A DNA stretch of 64,000 bases from Candidatus Allofournierella pullicola (GTDB taxonomy: Bacteria > Bacillota > Clostridia > Oscillospirales > Ruminococcaceae), in assembly GCA_019114225.1 (NCBI GenBank), contig DXFW01000040.1, positions 30,474 through 94,473 on the forward strand. Reading direction: 5' to 3'. Numbering within the stretch: the first letter of the stretch is position 1; each line of letters begins with the position of its first letter. Shown here one piece after another: positions 17,229 to 25,637 of this stretch. A model generated the notes under the pieces. That model made no database searches. It worked only from the letters and a program-made list of their open reading frames with translations, and was not told the origin of the DNA. The position numbers and the translations under genes were made by a program.

Positions 17229-19016
17229 ATGCAGACCACCAACGAAAAGATCGCGCTGCTGCGCGCCGCCATGAAGGCCGCCGGCGCCAATGCCTGCCTC
17301 ATCCCCTCCTCCGATCCCCACATCAGCGAGTATCTGCCCGCCCACTGGTCCGCCCGCCGCTACTTCTCCGGCTTCACCGGCAGCGTGGGCAATCTGGTGG
17401 TCACCGAGACCGCCAGCGCCCTGTGGGTGGACGGCCGCTACTTTGTGCAGGCCGCCCATCAGCTGGAGGGCAGTGAGATCGTGCTGCAGAAAATGGGCGT
17501 GGAAGGCGTACCCACCCTGATGGAGTACCTGACCGACGCTCTGGGCGAGGGGCAGGTGCTGGCGGTGGACGGCATGGTCACCGCCACCTCCACCATGAAG
17601 GAGCTGCAGAAGGCTCTGGCCAAGAAGGGCGCCACCGTCAAGAGCGTGGACCTGGTGGAGGGCAACTGGCCTGACCGGCCCGCCGTGCCTGCCAGCCAGG
17701 CCTTCCTGCTGGACGAAGCCTATGCCGGTCGCAGCGCCGCCGAAAAGCTGGCCGACCTGCGGGCGGAATTGGCGAAAAAGGACGCGAGCGCCATGGTGGT
17801 CTGTCGTCTGGACAGCGTTGCCTGGCTTTTGAACCTGCGCGCCGCCGACCTGGACTGCACACCCTTCGCCCTGGCCTACTGCTTCGTGACCCCGGATGAC
17901 GCCATCCTCTTCATCAACACCGCCCGCCTGCCCGCCGAGGCCGTGGAGGCTTTGAGCCGCCAGGGCGTGCGGGTCACCGACTACGACCATCTGCTGGGCG
18001 CGCTCACCGGCTATCACCACGTTCAGACGGTGCTGGTGGACGAAGCGGGCACCAACTGGGCGGTGTACTCCGCTCTGGCGGAGAATCCGGTATTCACCCT
18101 GAAGGCGGGCGAGGACCCCATCCAGGCGCTGAAGGGCGTGAAGAACCCGGTGGAGATCGAAAACCTGAAGAACGCCCATGTGAAGGACGGCGTGGCCATG
18201 GTGAAGTTCCAGATGTGGCTGGAGGAAAAGATGGCCGCGGGCGAGGCCGTGACCGAGGTGAATGTGGACGAAAAGCTGATGGCTCTGCGGGGCGAGCAGG
18301 CTCTGAACATCGGTGTCAGCTTCGACACCATCGCCGCCTACGGCGCCAACGCCGCCATGATGCACTACCACGCCACCCCGGCGGGCTGCACCACCCTGAC
18401 CCCCAAGGGCTTTTTGCTGGTGGACTGCGGCGGCCAGTATCTGGACGGCACCACCGACATCACCCGCACCTACGCTCTGGGCGAGCTGACCGACAACGAG
18501 CGCACCTACTACACCTACGTGCTCAAGAGCCACATCGACATGGCGAAGCTGCAGTTCTTGAACACCTGCACCGGCGGCAATCTGGACGTGATCGCCCGCG
18601 CTCCGGTGTGGGCCCACGGCATTGACTACCGCTGCGGCACCGGCCACGGCGTGGGCTTTGTGGGCGGCGTGCACGAAGGCCCTCACAACCTGCGTATCAC
18701 CAACCAGGTGAAGTTCATGCCCGGCATGATCGTCACCGACGAGCCCGGTATTTACGAAGAGGGCGAAGTGGGCATCCGCATTGAAAACGAGCTGCTGTGC
18801 TGCGAGCGGGTGAAGAACCAGTACGGCCAGTTCCTGGGCTTTGAGCCGGTGACCTACTGCCCCATCGACCTGACCCCCGTGCGGCCCGAGCTGCTGGACG
18901 CGGAGGAAAAGGAGTGGCTGAACGCCTTCCACCAGATGGTGCGGGAGAAGCTGACCCCCCATCTGAACGCCGCCGAGGCGGCCTGGCTGGCGGAAAAGAC
19001 CAAGGCTCTGGCGTAA
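17229..19016 (+). CDS. pepP: Xaa-Pro aminopeptidase (aminopeptidase P, M24B)
   Basis: A 595-residue M24 metallopeptidase that removes N-terminal residues preceding proline. It has the long three-domain form: two creatinase-like N-terminal domains (about 1-310) and a pita-bread catalytic domain (about 311-540). The dinuclear metal ligands are seen as the two aspartates of VDCGGQYLDGTTDITR, the histidine of GTGHGVGFVGGVHEG, and the glutamates of VTDEPGIYEEG and GIRIENELL. A C-terminal domain of about 60 residues follows. ATG 17229 starts after a weak GAGG. It is a single-gene transcript with its own promoter and terminator. Confidence 0.95.
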   Translation: MQTTNEKIALLRAAMKAAGANACLIPSSDPHISEYLPAHWSARRYFSGFTGSVGNLVVTETASALWVDGRYFVQAAHQLEGSEIVLQKMGVEGVPTLMEYLTDALGEGQVLAVDGMVTATSTMKELQKALAKKGATVKSVDLVEGNWPDRPAVPASQAFLLDEAYAGRSAAEKLADLRAELAKKDASAMVVCRLDSVAWLLNLRAADLDCTPFALAYCFVTPDDAILFINTARLPAEAVEALSRQGVRVTDYDHLLGALTGYHHVQTVLVDEAGTNWAVYSALAENPVFTLKAGEDPIQALKGVKNPVEIENLKNAHVKDGVAMVKFQMWLEEKMAAGEAVTEVNVDEKLMALRGEQALNIGVSFDTIAAYGANAAMMHYHATPAGCTTLTPKGFLLVDCGGQYLDGTTDITRTYALGELTDNERTYYTYVLKSHIDMAKLQFLNTCTGGNLDVIARAPVWAHGIDYRCGTGHGVGFVGGVHEGPHNLRITNQVKFMPGMIVTDEPGIYEEGEVGIRIENELLCCERVKNQYGQFLGFEPVTYCPIDLTPVRPELLDAEEKEWLNAFHQMVREKLTPHLNAAEAAWLAEKTKALA

Positions 19017-19022
19017 GCTAAG

Positions 19023-19058
19023 AAAAAGTGCTGTCCCTCATGGGGCAGCACTTTTTTT
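19023..19058. terminator. Bidirectional terminator overlapping the dedA 3' end
   Basis: AAAAAGTGCTGTCCC and GGGGCAGCACTTTTTTT with a short loop. The stop codon of the converging dedA-like gene (19038-19040) lies within the loop. Confidence 0.9.
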
Positions 19059-19664
19059 GTCTCTCTTTTTCATTAGCCTGCGCAGCAACAGCACCGCCGC
19101 CGCGGCCACCAGCACCCAGCGCACTGCGCCGGAGCCGTCCGCAAAGCGGCGGGCCAGCAGCGCCCAGCTCTCCCCTGCCGCCGCGCCCAGGTGCACCAGA
19201 ACGGCGTTCCAGACAAAGCTGCCCGCCGTGGTGTAGAGCAGAAAGCGCACCAGGTTCATCCGGGCCATGCCCGCGGGGATGGAGATGAGGCTGCGCAGAA
19301 TGGGCACACAGCGGCAGAAAAGCACCGTCTTTGCGCCCTTTTTCTCGAACCAGCCGGCGGCCCGGGCGGCGGCTTCGGCGTCAAAGCCCAGCCGCTTGCC
19401 CCAGGGCCCCGCCAGCAGCGCGTTCATCCGCTGGCCGCCCAGCGCCCGGCCCACTCCGTAGAGGGCCAGCGCCCCCGCCACCGCCCCCAGGGTGGCCCAG
19501 GCCACCACCCACCACACGTCCAGCGCGGTGCGGGTGGTGAGGAAGCCGCCGAAGGTGAGGATGACCTCCGAGGGGATGGGCGGAAAGAGGTTTTCCACCG
19601 CGATGAGCAAGGCCATGCCCGGATAGCCGAAGTCCTCCATCACATTCACGATAAACTGCTCCAT
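19038..19664 (-). CDS. DedA family (VTT/SNARE-associated) membrane protein
   Basis: A 208-residue polytopic protein of the DedA family, implicated in flipping undecaprenyl phosphate or phosphatidylethanolamine and in envelope homeostasis. The early motif VENLFPPIPSEVILTFGGFL and later KTVLFCRCVPILRSLISIPAG (the FxRxxPxxR-like motif with G after the re-entrant loop) are diagnostic. The gene is followed directly by the shared terminator of pepP, and the two coding regions end only about 20 bp apart. Hydrophobic segments occupy most of the chain, with a basic MKKRDKK tail. Confidence 0.9.
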   Translation of the reverse strand: MEQFIVNVMEDFGYPGMALLIAVENLFPPIPSEVILTFGGFLTTRTALDVWWVVAWATLGAVAGALALYGVGRALGGQRMNALLAGPWGKRLGFDAEAAARAAGWFEKKGAKTVLFCRCVPILRSLISIPAGMARMNLVRFLLYTTAGSFVWNAVLVHLGAAAGESWALLARRFADGSGAVRWVLVAAAAVLLLRRLMKKRDKKSAAP

Positions 19665-19721
19665 GCCGCCGCCCCCTTTGGATACAGTCTATTCGGGCCG
19701 GGCAAAAAAATATGAACGCAG

Positions 19722-19757
19722 AAAAGCGGCCGCCCCGGCAAACCCGGAGCGGCCGCT
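19722..19757 (-). terminator. Terminator of the DUF1275 gene
   Basis: AGCGGCCGC and GCGGCCGCT flank an inner CCGG pairing, followed by TTTTC on the minus strand. Confidence 0.75.
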
Positions 19758-19766
19758 CTTTGCTTT

Positions 19767-20453
19767 TTATTCCCGGCTGGTCACTTCGGCCCGGCTTAAG
19801 CTCACCAGCACCACCGCCAGCAGCACACAGGCCGCCAGCACCGACCACTGGCCCAGAGGCCCGGCCAGCACCGCGCTCACCGCCGCGCCGGCGATGAAGG
19901 CCGCGATGACCTGATAATAGCGCAGGCTGGAGCGCAAAATGCCCCGGTCGTGGGTCTGGAAGTACTGATACAGCAGCTCGGTGCCGCTGCGCAGGTTGCC
20001 GGTGCACATGGTGGTGGCGTAGGCCTTGCCGTGCACCCGGCGGAAGCTCTCCACCTGCAAAGCACAGACGAAGCTCACCGCCCAGTTCACCGCCATATCC
20101 CACACGCCGCCCAGCGGCGCGAACGCCGCGGCGGCCAGAACACCGATCTCCAGCGCCAGCACCCACTGGCGCCAGTGCACCCGGGCGGACGGGGCCGCTT
20201 TGCCCCGGCGGCGGATGGCCTCCGCCGCCAGCACGCCCAGAAAGAAGGCGAAGATGGGCGGCAGATATTTGGCCGCGGCGGCCCAGTCGCCCGCCGCCAG
20301 CTTTACGCCCAGCAGAACCATGTTGCCGGTCTCGGCGTTGGCGAATACTCCGCCCCGGCACAGGTAGGTGTAGGCGTCCAGATAGCCGCCCGCCAGCGCC
20401 AGCACAAGGCCCACCCGCAGCGCTTCGCTGGTCTGCACCCGCTGTTCGGTCAT
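19767..20453 (-). CDS. DUF1275 (YoaK) family membrane protein
   Basis: A 228-residue membrane protein of the YoaK/DUF1275 family, with function unknown in general. Characteristic segments are the N-terminal GGYLDAYTYLCRGGVFANAETGN, ALQVESFRRVHGKAYATTMCTGNLRSG in the middle, and six hydrophobic helices. The frame opens 29 codons further up, but ATG 20453 follows GGGGAG by 8 nt and gives the normal family N-terminus. Its own terminator follows, so it is a monocistronic gene. Confidence 0.88.
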   Translation of the reverse strand: MTEQRVQTSEALRVGLVLALAGGYLDAYTYLCRGGVFANAETGNMVLLGVKLAAGDWAAAAKYLPPIFAFFLGVLAAEAIRRRGKAAPSARVHWRQWVLALEIGVLAAAAFAPLGGVWDMAVNWAVSFVCALQVESFRRVHGKAYATTMCTGNLRSGTELLYQYFQTHDRGILRSSLRYYQVIAAFIAGAAVSAVLAGPLGQWSVLAACVLLAVVLVSLSRAEVTSRE

Positions 20454-20537
20454 TTGTTTCTCTCCCCTCTTTTTTACCCTTAAAGCAGCGCCGCACCATC
20501 CACGGCGAACGCCGCCTGGAAGAATGCCGTACCACCT

Positions 20538-20567
20538 CAAAAATGGCCCCCGGTCTCCCGGGGGCCA
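20538..20567 (-). terminator. Terminator of pckG
   Basis: GGCCCCCGG / CCGGGGGCC stem followed by ATTTTTG on the minus strand. Confidence 0.85.
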
Positions 20568-20591
20568 CAGCTTGCTCAGCAGGGGTATGGT

Positions 20592-22370
20592 TTACTTGGA
20601 CAGACGCTCGCGCAGGGCAGCCAGCTGCTTGTGCAGCTCAGCGGGAACGCGCTCGCCGATCTCGTTGTAGAGGGCCTCGACGCCGTCGCAGTCCTCCAGC
20701 CACAGGTCCTTGTCCACGCTCAGCAGGCCCTTGACGGTATCCAGAGTGATGTCGTCCAGGCCGGTGATGTCGATGTCCTCGGCGTTGGGCAGGTAGCCGA
20801 TGGGGGTCTCCACGGCGTCCACTTCGCCCTTGCAGCGCTTCAGCATCCACATCAGCACACGCATGTTGTCGCCGAAGCCGGGCCAGATGAAGTGGCCTTC
20901 GTCATCGGTGCGGAACCAGTTGACGTGGAAGATCTTGGGAGCCTTGTCGCCCAGCTTCTCGCCCATCTCGATCCAGTGGCCGAAGTAGTCGCCCATGTTG
21001 TAGCCGGTGAAGGGGCGCATGGCCATGGGATCGCGGCGCACGACGCCCACGGCGCCGGCGGCGGCAGCGGTGGTTTCGGAGGCCATGGCGCTGCCCACAT
21101 ACACGCCGTGGTTCCAGTCAAAGCTCTGGAACACCAGCGGAGCGGTCTTGGCGCGGCGGCCGCCGAACACCATGGCGGTGACAGGCACGCCGCCCGGGTT
21201 GTTGAACTCCTTGCTCAGGCAGGGGCAGTTCACAGCGGGAGCGGTGAAGCGGCTGTTGGGATGGGCCAGCTTGTTGCCTTCGGCCACCCACTCCTTGCCG
21301 TTGACCTTCTTGCCGGTCCACTCTTCGGCGTTCTCGGGAGGATTCTTGTCCAGGCCTTCCCACCACACGGTGTTGTTGTCCAGATTGTGGGCAACGTTGG
21401 TGAAGATGGTGTTCTTCATGGTGGTGTGCAGGGCGTTGGGGTTGGACTTCTCGTTGGTGCCGGGGGCAACGCCGAAGAAGCCGTTCTCGGGGTTGATGGC
21501 GTAGAGGCGGCCGTCCTCACCGATGTGCATCCAGGCGATGTCGTCGCCGACGGTCCAGACCTTGTAGCCCTGCTTGGCGTAGACCTCGGGCGGGATCAGC
21601 ATGGCCAGGTTGGTCTTGCCGCAGGCAGAGGGGAAGGCGGCGGTGATGTACTCCACATGGCCGGTGGGATCCTCAATGCCCAGGATCAGCATATGCTCGG
21701 CCATCCAGCCTTCCTTCAGGCCCTGATAGCTGGCGATACGCAGCGCAAAGCACTTCTTGCCCAGCAGCACGTTGCCGCCGTAGCCGGAGTTGATGGACCA
21801 GATGGTGTTCTCTTCGGGGAACTGCACGATGTAGCGGTTCTCCTCTTCCATCTTGGCCTTGGAGTGCAGGCCGCGGACGAAGTCGTTGGAATCGCCCAGC
21901 TGATCCAGAGCCTGCTTGCCCATGCGGGTCATGATGTCCATGTTCATGACCACGTAGATGGAGTCGGTCAGCTCAATGCCCACCTTGCTGAAGGGGCTGC
22001 CGATGGGGCCCATGCAGTAGGGCAGAACGTACATGGTGCGGCCCTTCATGCAGCCGTCGTACATGGGGATCAGCTTGGCCTTCATCTCGCTGGTTTCCAT
22101 CCAGTTGTTGATGGGGGCGGCGTCCTCACGCTTCTTGGTGCAGATGTAGGTGCGGCCTTCCACGCGGGCAACGTCGTTCACCGCGGTGTGATGCAGCACA
22201 CAGCCGGGCAGCAGCTCCTCGTTCAGGGGGACCATCTCACCGGTCTTGAAGCTCTCTTCCCGCAGGGCGGTGAGCTGCTCCTCGCTGCCGTCGATCCACA
22301 CGACCTTGTCGGGCTTCACCAGGGCGACCATTTCGTCCAGCCAGGTCAGAACATGCTTGTTCGTTGTCAT
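20592..22370 (-). CDS. pckG: Phosphoenolpyruvate carboxykinase (GTP)
   Basis: A 592-residue GTP-dependent PEPCK, interconverting oxaloacetate and PEP at the gluconeogenesis/anaplerosis node. The kinase-1a P-loop lies in FPSACGKTNLAM (ACGKTN about residues 249-254). Upstream is the PEPCK substrate segment YVLPYCMGPIGSP, and downstream VWTVGDDIAWMHIGEDGRLY carries the metal ligand aspartates. The sequence is of the GTP, not ATP, type. Many anaerobes use this direction for PEP carboxylation. A sigma-A promoter and an inverted repeat lie upstream. Confidence 0.96.
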   Translation of the reverse strand: MTTNKHVLTWLDEMVALVKPDKVVWIDGSEEQLTALREESFKTGEMVPLNEELLPGCVLHHTAVNDVARVEGRTYICTKKREDAAPINNWMETSEMKAKLIPMYDGCMKGRTMYVLPYCMGPIGSPFSKVGIELTDSIYVVMNMDIMTRMGKQALDQLGDSNDFVRGLHSKAKMEEENRYIVQFPEENTIWSINSGYGGNVLLGKKCFALRIASYQGLKEGWMAEHMLILGIEDPTGHVEYITAAFPSACGKTNLAMLIPPEVYAKQGYKVWTVGDDIAWMHIGEDGRLYAINPENGFFGVAPGTNEKSNPNALHTTMKNTIFTNVAHNLDNNTVWWEGLDKNPPENAEEWTGKKVNGKEWVAEGNKLAHPNSRFTAPAVNCPCLSKEFNNPGGVPVTAMVFGGRRAKTAPLVFQSFDWNHGVYVGSAMASETTAAAAGAVGVVRRDPMAMRPFTGYNMGDYFGHWIEMGEKLGDKAPKIFHVNWFRTDDEGHFIWPGFGDNMRVLMWMLKRCKGEVDAVETPIGYLPNAEDIDITGLDDITLDTVKGLLSVDKDLWLEDCDGVEALYNEIGERVPAELHKQLAALRERLSK

Positions 22371-22464
22371 ACGCTTTCACCAATCCTCTCATGATGTTCG
22401 GGGGCAAACTGCGCCGCGAAAAGGCGGCGATGAAAAAAGTTTGCCATTTGCACCCATTGTAATC

Positions 22465-22493
22465 ATTATACTTCTGCGGGTGCAAAACGGCAA
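22465..22493 (-). promoter_or_regulatory. Predicted promoter of pckG
   Basis: On the minus strand TTGCCG (complement of 22488-22493) and TATAAT (complement of 22465-22470) are separated by 17 bp, about 95 bp before the start codon. Confidence 0.65.
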
Positions 22494-22523
22494 TGAATTT
22501 TGTGTTAAAAAACCGAAAGTGCA

Positions 22524-22550
22524 AAAGTTTTCCGTTCCGCTTAAAACTTT
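22524..22550. promoter_or_regulatory. Inverted repeat upstream of the pckG promoter, candidate operator
   Basis: AAAGTTTT (22524-22531) and AAAACTTT (22543-22550) are perfect complements separated by 11 bp. They lie 31 bp upstream of the pckG -35 box. The AT-rich stem does not look like a terminator for tmcAL, which ends at 22579. Confidence 0.35.
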
Positions 22551-22578
22551 GACTATTTTTTGACGATTTCCGTTTGTT

Positions 22579-23760
22579 TCACCGAACGAGCACCGGTTTT
22601 TGGGTGTAACAGCCGCCCATGGGGCCGGGAGCGCGGCGGCAAAGGGCCGCCAAGTCCGCGGCGGCGGCGTGGGCGGCGGCCGCCGCCCGGCAGTCATCGT
22701 TTTCGCGGGCAAGGCGGGCCAGCGAGGCCCCGGCGGGCTTTTTGCTGCCCCGCAGAAGGGCCAGGCCCCGTTCGTTCGCCGCCAGCACATGGACATAGGG
22801 CGGCAGGGCGCGCAGGGCGGCGGTGTAGCCCAGGGCGGCGTCCAGGGCGTAGCGGCGCAGCCGGGCATGGGCGTAGCGTTTGGATTTCATCCCGTCGTAA
22901 AGTTCCGTCAGGGTCCCGGCGGTGCGCAGGGCGTTTTCCAGCAGATGTTCCAGGCCTTCGGCGGTGCCCCGGGTGCGGGCAAAGGCGGCGGCGTCCGTCC
23001 CCCGCAGGCGGGAGAGCACCGCCACGCCCCAGGCCCTTTCGTCCAGGTCCTGCCCGGCAGCCTGGGCCTCTTTGTAAAGGGCCAGCGCGGCTTCGGGCAC
23101 ATAGCCCTCCAGCGCCGCCGCGCCGCCCTGCCGCCAGAGGGTGCGCAGGCTGGAGGCGCTGGCGAAGCCCTCGGTGCCGGGGCGCGCCTCCCCGTGGGCC
23201 GCGCCCTTGCGGGGCAGGGCCAGGGGCGAAATGTGGCTGTTTTGAAGGGCGAGGGCCTTGCAGTATTCCACTCCCAGGTTGTTGTTGGGGCTGGCCAGCA
23301 CCGCCCCCGCGCCGGGGCAGACCTCCCCGGCGGCGGCGGCCCGGGCGGCGGCAAAGGGCGCGCCCCCCGCGAGGCTGCGGGCCAGAGCGGCGGAGAAGCC
23401 TTCCGCGCGCAGGGCTTTGGCGGTTTTGACCAGGGCCGCCGTGTCCGGCGTTTCCGCCCCGAACACCAGGGTGTCCAGCGCGGGCAGGGCGCTCAAAACG
23501 GCCACCCCGGCGGCGGCAAATCCCTCGGCAGAAAGGCAGGCGTAGGGGTTCGGCAGGCTCAGCACCAGGTCCGCCCCGCAGCCAAGGGCCGCGGCGGCCC
23601 GCACCGAGGGCGGCAGCAGCGCCGCGCCGCCCCGCTGGGTGACATCGCCGCTCATGCAGACGGTCACCGTTTCGGCGCCCTGGCGGCGCGCTTCGGCGAT
23701 CTGCCAGGCGTGGCCGGCGTGGAACGGGTCATATTCGGCGATGATCCCGGCGTTTTTCAT
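22579..23760 (-). CDS. tmcAL: tRNA(Met) cytidine acetate ligase
   Basis: A 393-residue nucleotidyltransferase-like enzyme of the YlbM/TmcAL family, which makes N4-acetylcytidine at the wobble position of elongator tRNA-Met using acetate and ATP. The N-terminus GIIAEYDPFHAGHAWQI matches the family motif EYNPFHNGH with two substitutions (N to D and N to A). The SGDVTQRGG segment and SAEGFAAAG follow as expected. The protein is Ala-rich and of normal length. ATG 23760 follows AGGGGG. The divergently transcribed neighbour makes acetyl phosphate, though no functional link is required. Confidence 0.88.
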   Translation of the reverse strand: MKNAGIIAEYDPFHAGHAWQIAEARRQGAETVTVCMSGDVTQRGGAALLPPSVRAAAALGCGADLVLSLPNPYACLSAEGFAAAGVAVLSALPALDTLVFGAETPDTAALVKTAKALRAEGFSAALARSLAGGAPFAAARAAAAGEVCPGAGAVLASPNNNLGVEYCKALALQNSHISPLALPRKGAAHGEARPGTEGFASASSLRTLWRQGGAAALEGYVPEAALALYKEAQAAGQDLDERAWGVAVLSRLRGTDAAAFARTRGTAEGLEHLLENALRTAGTLTELYDGMKSKRYAHARLRRYALDAALGYTAALRALPPYVHVLAANERGLALLRGSKKPAGASLARLARENDDCRAAAAAHAAAADLAALCRRAPGPMGGCYTQKPVLVR

Positions 23761-23781
23761 GGGTTTGGCCCCCTTTTTGCC

Positions 23782-23810
23782 TTGAAAAGCGGTTTTTCCC
23801 ATTATATAAT
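23782..23810 (+). promoter_or_regulatory. Promoter of ackA
   Basis: TTGAAA (23782-23787), a 17-bp spacer and a perfect TATAAT (23805-23810). Confidence 0.8.
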
Positions 23811-23875
23811 AGTGGGTGAACAATGTAAATCCGGGCGGCGAAAGCCGCCAGAAACAGTTTTGGGAGGAAGTATCA

Positions 23876-25078
23876 ATGAAAATCCTGGTTATCAACTGCG
23901 GTTCGTCCTCGCTGAAATATCAGCTGATCGACATGACCGACGAGAGCGTGCTGTGCAAGGGCCTGTGCGAGCGCATCGGCATTGAGGGCAGCAAGATCAC
24001 CCATCAGGCCCACGGCGGCAAGTGGAGCGTGGAGGTCCCCTTCCCCACCCACACCGAGGCCTTTATGAAGGTCGTGGAGATGATGACCACCGGCGAGGGC
24101 GCTGTTGTTGCTGACAAGAGCGAGATCGGCGCCATCGGCCACCGTATCGTGCAGGGTGCCGAGTTCTTCACCAAGAGCGAGATCGTCACCGACGCCATCA
24201 TCGACAAGATCGAGGAGATCGCTCCCCTGGCCCCCGTGCACAACCTGGCCCATGTTCAGGGCCTGCGCAGCGCCAAGAAGGTCTTCGGCGCCGACGTGCC
24301 CAACGTGGTCGTTTTTGACACCACCTTCCACCAGACCATGCCTCCCAAGGCTTATATGTACGGCGTGCCCTACGAGATGTACGAGAAGTACGCCATCCGC
24401 CGCTACGGCGCCCACGGCACCAGCCACCGCTATGTGAGCATGGCCGCCGCCCAGTTCCTGGGCAAGGACCCCGCTGAGCTGAAGATGGTCACCTGCCATC
24501 TGGGCAACGGCAGCAGCATTACCGCCGTGGACGGCGGCAAGTGCGTGGACACCAGCATGGGCCTGACCCCGCTGGCCGGCGTGCTGATGGGCACCCGCTG
24601 CGGCGACGTGGACCCCAGCGTGGTGACCTACATGGAGCAGAAGCTGGGCATTCATGGCCAGGAGATGGCCGACTACCTGAACAAGAAGTGCGGCCTGCTG
24701 GGCGTGTCCGGCGTGTCCAGCGACAAGCGCGACGTGGAGGCAGCCTCCGCCGCGGGCAACGAGCGGGCCAAGCTGGCCAGCGACATGCTGAACTACCAGA
24801 TCAAGAAGTACGTGGGCGCCTACGCCGCCGTGATGGGCGGTCTGGACTGCGTGGTCTTCACCGGCGGTATCGGTGAGAACGACGACTACGTGCGCAGCGA
24901 AGTGTGCAAGAACATGGAGTTCCTGGGCATTAAGCTGGACGAGGAGAAGAACAAGCTGCGCGGCCAGGACATCATCGACCTGTCCGCCGCCGACAGCCGC
25001 GTGAAGGTGCTGATGGTCTGCACCAACGAAGAGCTGATGATCGCCCGCGACACCCTGGCGCTGGTGACCGCGAAGTAA
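23876..25078 (+). CDS. ackA: Acetate kinase
   Basis: A 400-residue acetate kinase that converts acetyl phosphate and ADP to acetate and ATP, the last step of acetogenic fermentation. Family motifs are KILVINCGSSSLKYQL at the N-terminus, VVVFDTTFHQTMPP, the HGTSHRYVS segment, CHLGNGSSITAV with MGLTPL, and FTGGIGEND. ATG 23876 follows GGGAGG and is the first codon that gives the standard N-terminus. The usual partner pta is not adjacent. Strong codon bias and a near-consensus promoter suggest high expression. Confidence 0.97.
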   Translation: MKILVINCGSSSLKYQLIDMTDESVLCKGLCERIGIEGSKITHQAHGGKWSVEVPFPTHTEAFMKVVEMMTTGEGAVVADKSEIGAIGHRIVQGAEFFTKSEIVTDAIIDKIEEIAPLAPVHNLAHVQGLRSAKKVFGADVPNVVVFDTTFHQTMPPKAYMYGVPYEMYEKYAIRRYGAHGTSHRYVSMAAAQFLGKDPAELKMVTCHLGNGSSITAVDGGKCVDTSMGLTPLAGVLMGTRCGDVDPSVVTYMEQKLGIHGQEMADYLNKKCGLLGVSGVSSDKRDVEAASAAGNERAKLASDMLNYQIKKYVGAYAAVMGGLDCVVFTGGIGENDDYVRSEVCKNMEFLGIKLDEEKNKLRGQDIIDLSAADSRVKVLMVCTNEELMIARDTLALVTAK

Positions 25079-25096
25079 ATCATTTCCCTGCGTTTC

Positions 25097-25129
25097 AAGG
25101 GCCGCCCCGGTTTGGGGCGGCCCTTTTTT
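25097..25129 (+). terminator. Terminator of ackA
   Basis: AAGGGCCGCCCC and GGGGCGGCCCTT with a short loop, followed by T6. Confidence 0.95.
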
Positions 25130-25173
25130 GCTGCCCCAAAGCCGCCGGCGGAGGGGATTTTTCCGCCCGCCCC

Positions 25174-25202
25174 TTGACAAGGCGGGGCAAAGGTGCTATG
25201 GT
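25174..25202 (+). promoter_or_regulatory. Promoter of the gntR-ABC operon
   Basis: A perfect TTGACA (25174-25179), a 17-bp spacer and TATGGT (25197-25202). Confidence 0.75.
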
Positions 25203-25222
25203 TAGTTACACAAGTAATGAAC
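25201..25222 (+). promoter_or_regulatory. Candidate autoregulatory operator of the YtrA-like GntR repressor
   Basis: GTTAGTTAC and GTAATGAAC form an inverted repeat (7 of 9 positions paired) around ACAA. It overlaps the -10 box and the transcription start. This is the expected position for a GntR-family repressor that controls its own operon. Confidence 0.5.
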
Positions 25223-25241
25223 AAACGAACAAGGAGCGGAG

Positions 25242-25637
25242 GTGAACCGGGTGCATGGGAGTTTGAACGACCAGGCGCTGATCTATCTGCAGATCGCCCA
25301 AATGCTGGAGGACGACATCCTCCGGGGCGTTTACCGTGAGGAGGAGCAGGTGCCCTCCACCAACGAGCTGGCCCGGGAGTACAACATCAATCCGGCCACG
25401 GCGGCCAAAGGGATCAATCTGCTGGTGGCGGAGGGCGTGCTCTACAAGCGGCGGGGCATTGGGATGTTCGTTGCCCCCGGCGCGACAGCCGCGGTGAAGG
25501 AAAAGCGCCGCAAGGCTCTGGGCGAGGAGTATGTGCTGCCCCTTCTGCGGGAGGCGAAGTCCCTGGGCCTCAATAAGGAAGAACTGCTGGCGATGGTGAA
25601 AGAGGCCATCGAACACGAAGGAGGAGAGAAGGCATGA
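25242..25637 (+). CDS. GntR family transcriptional regulator, YtrA subfamily
   Basis: A 131-residue regulator. Residues 10-80 form the GntR winged helix with the signature EEEQVPSTNELAREYNINPATAAKGINLLVAEGVLYKRRGIGMFV. Only a short helical C-terminal dimerisation region follows, as in the YtrA subfamily. Such proteins repress ABC transporter operons and are induced by cell-wall-active compounds. GTG 25242 is used here, with GTG 25251 also possible after GGAGG. The stop overlaps the ATG of the ABC ATPase (ATGA), so the two are translationally coupled. Confidence 0.9.
   Translation: MNRVHGSLNDQALIYLQIAQMLEDDILRGVYREEEQVPSTNELAREYNINPATAAKGINLLVAEGVLYKRRGIGMFVAPGATAAVKEKRRKALGEEYVLPLLREAKSLGLNKEELLAMVKEAIEHEGGEKA

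Noticed and set aside
23876..25078. pta-ackA operon
   Set aside because: The upstream neighbour is the divergent tmcAL, and the gene after the ackA terminator is a GntR regulator. There is no phosphotransacetylase in the window.
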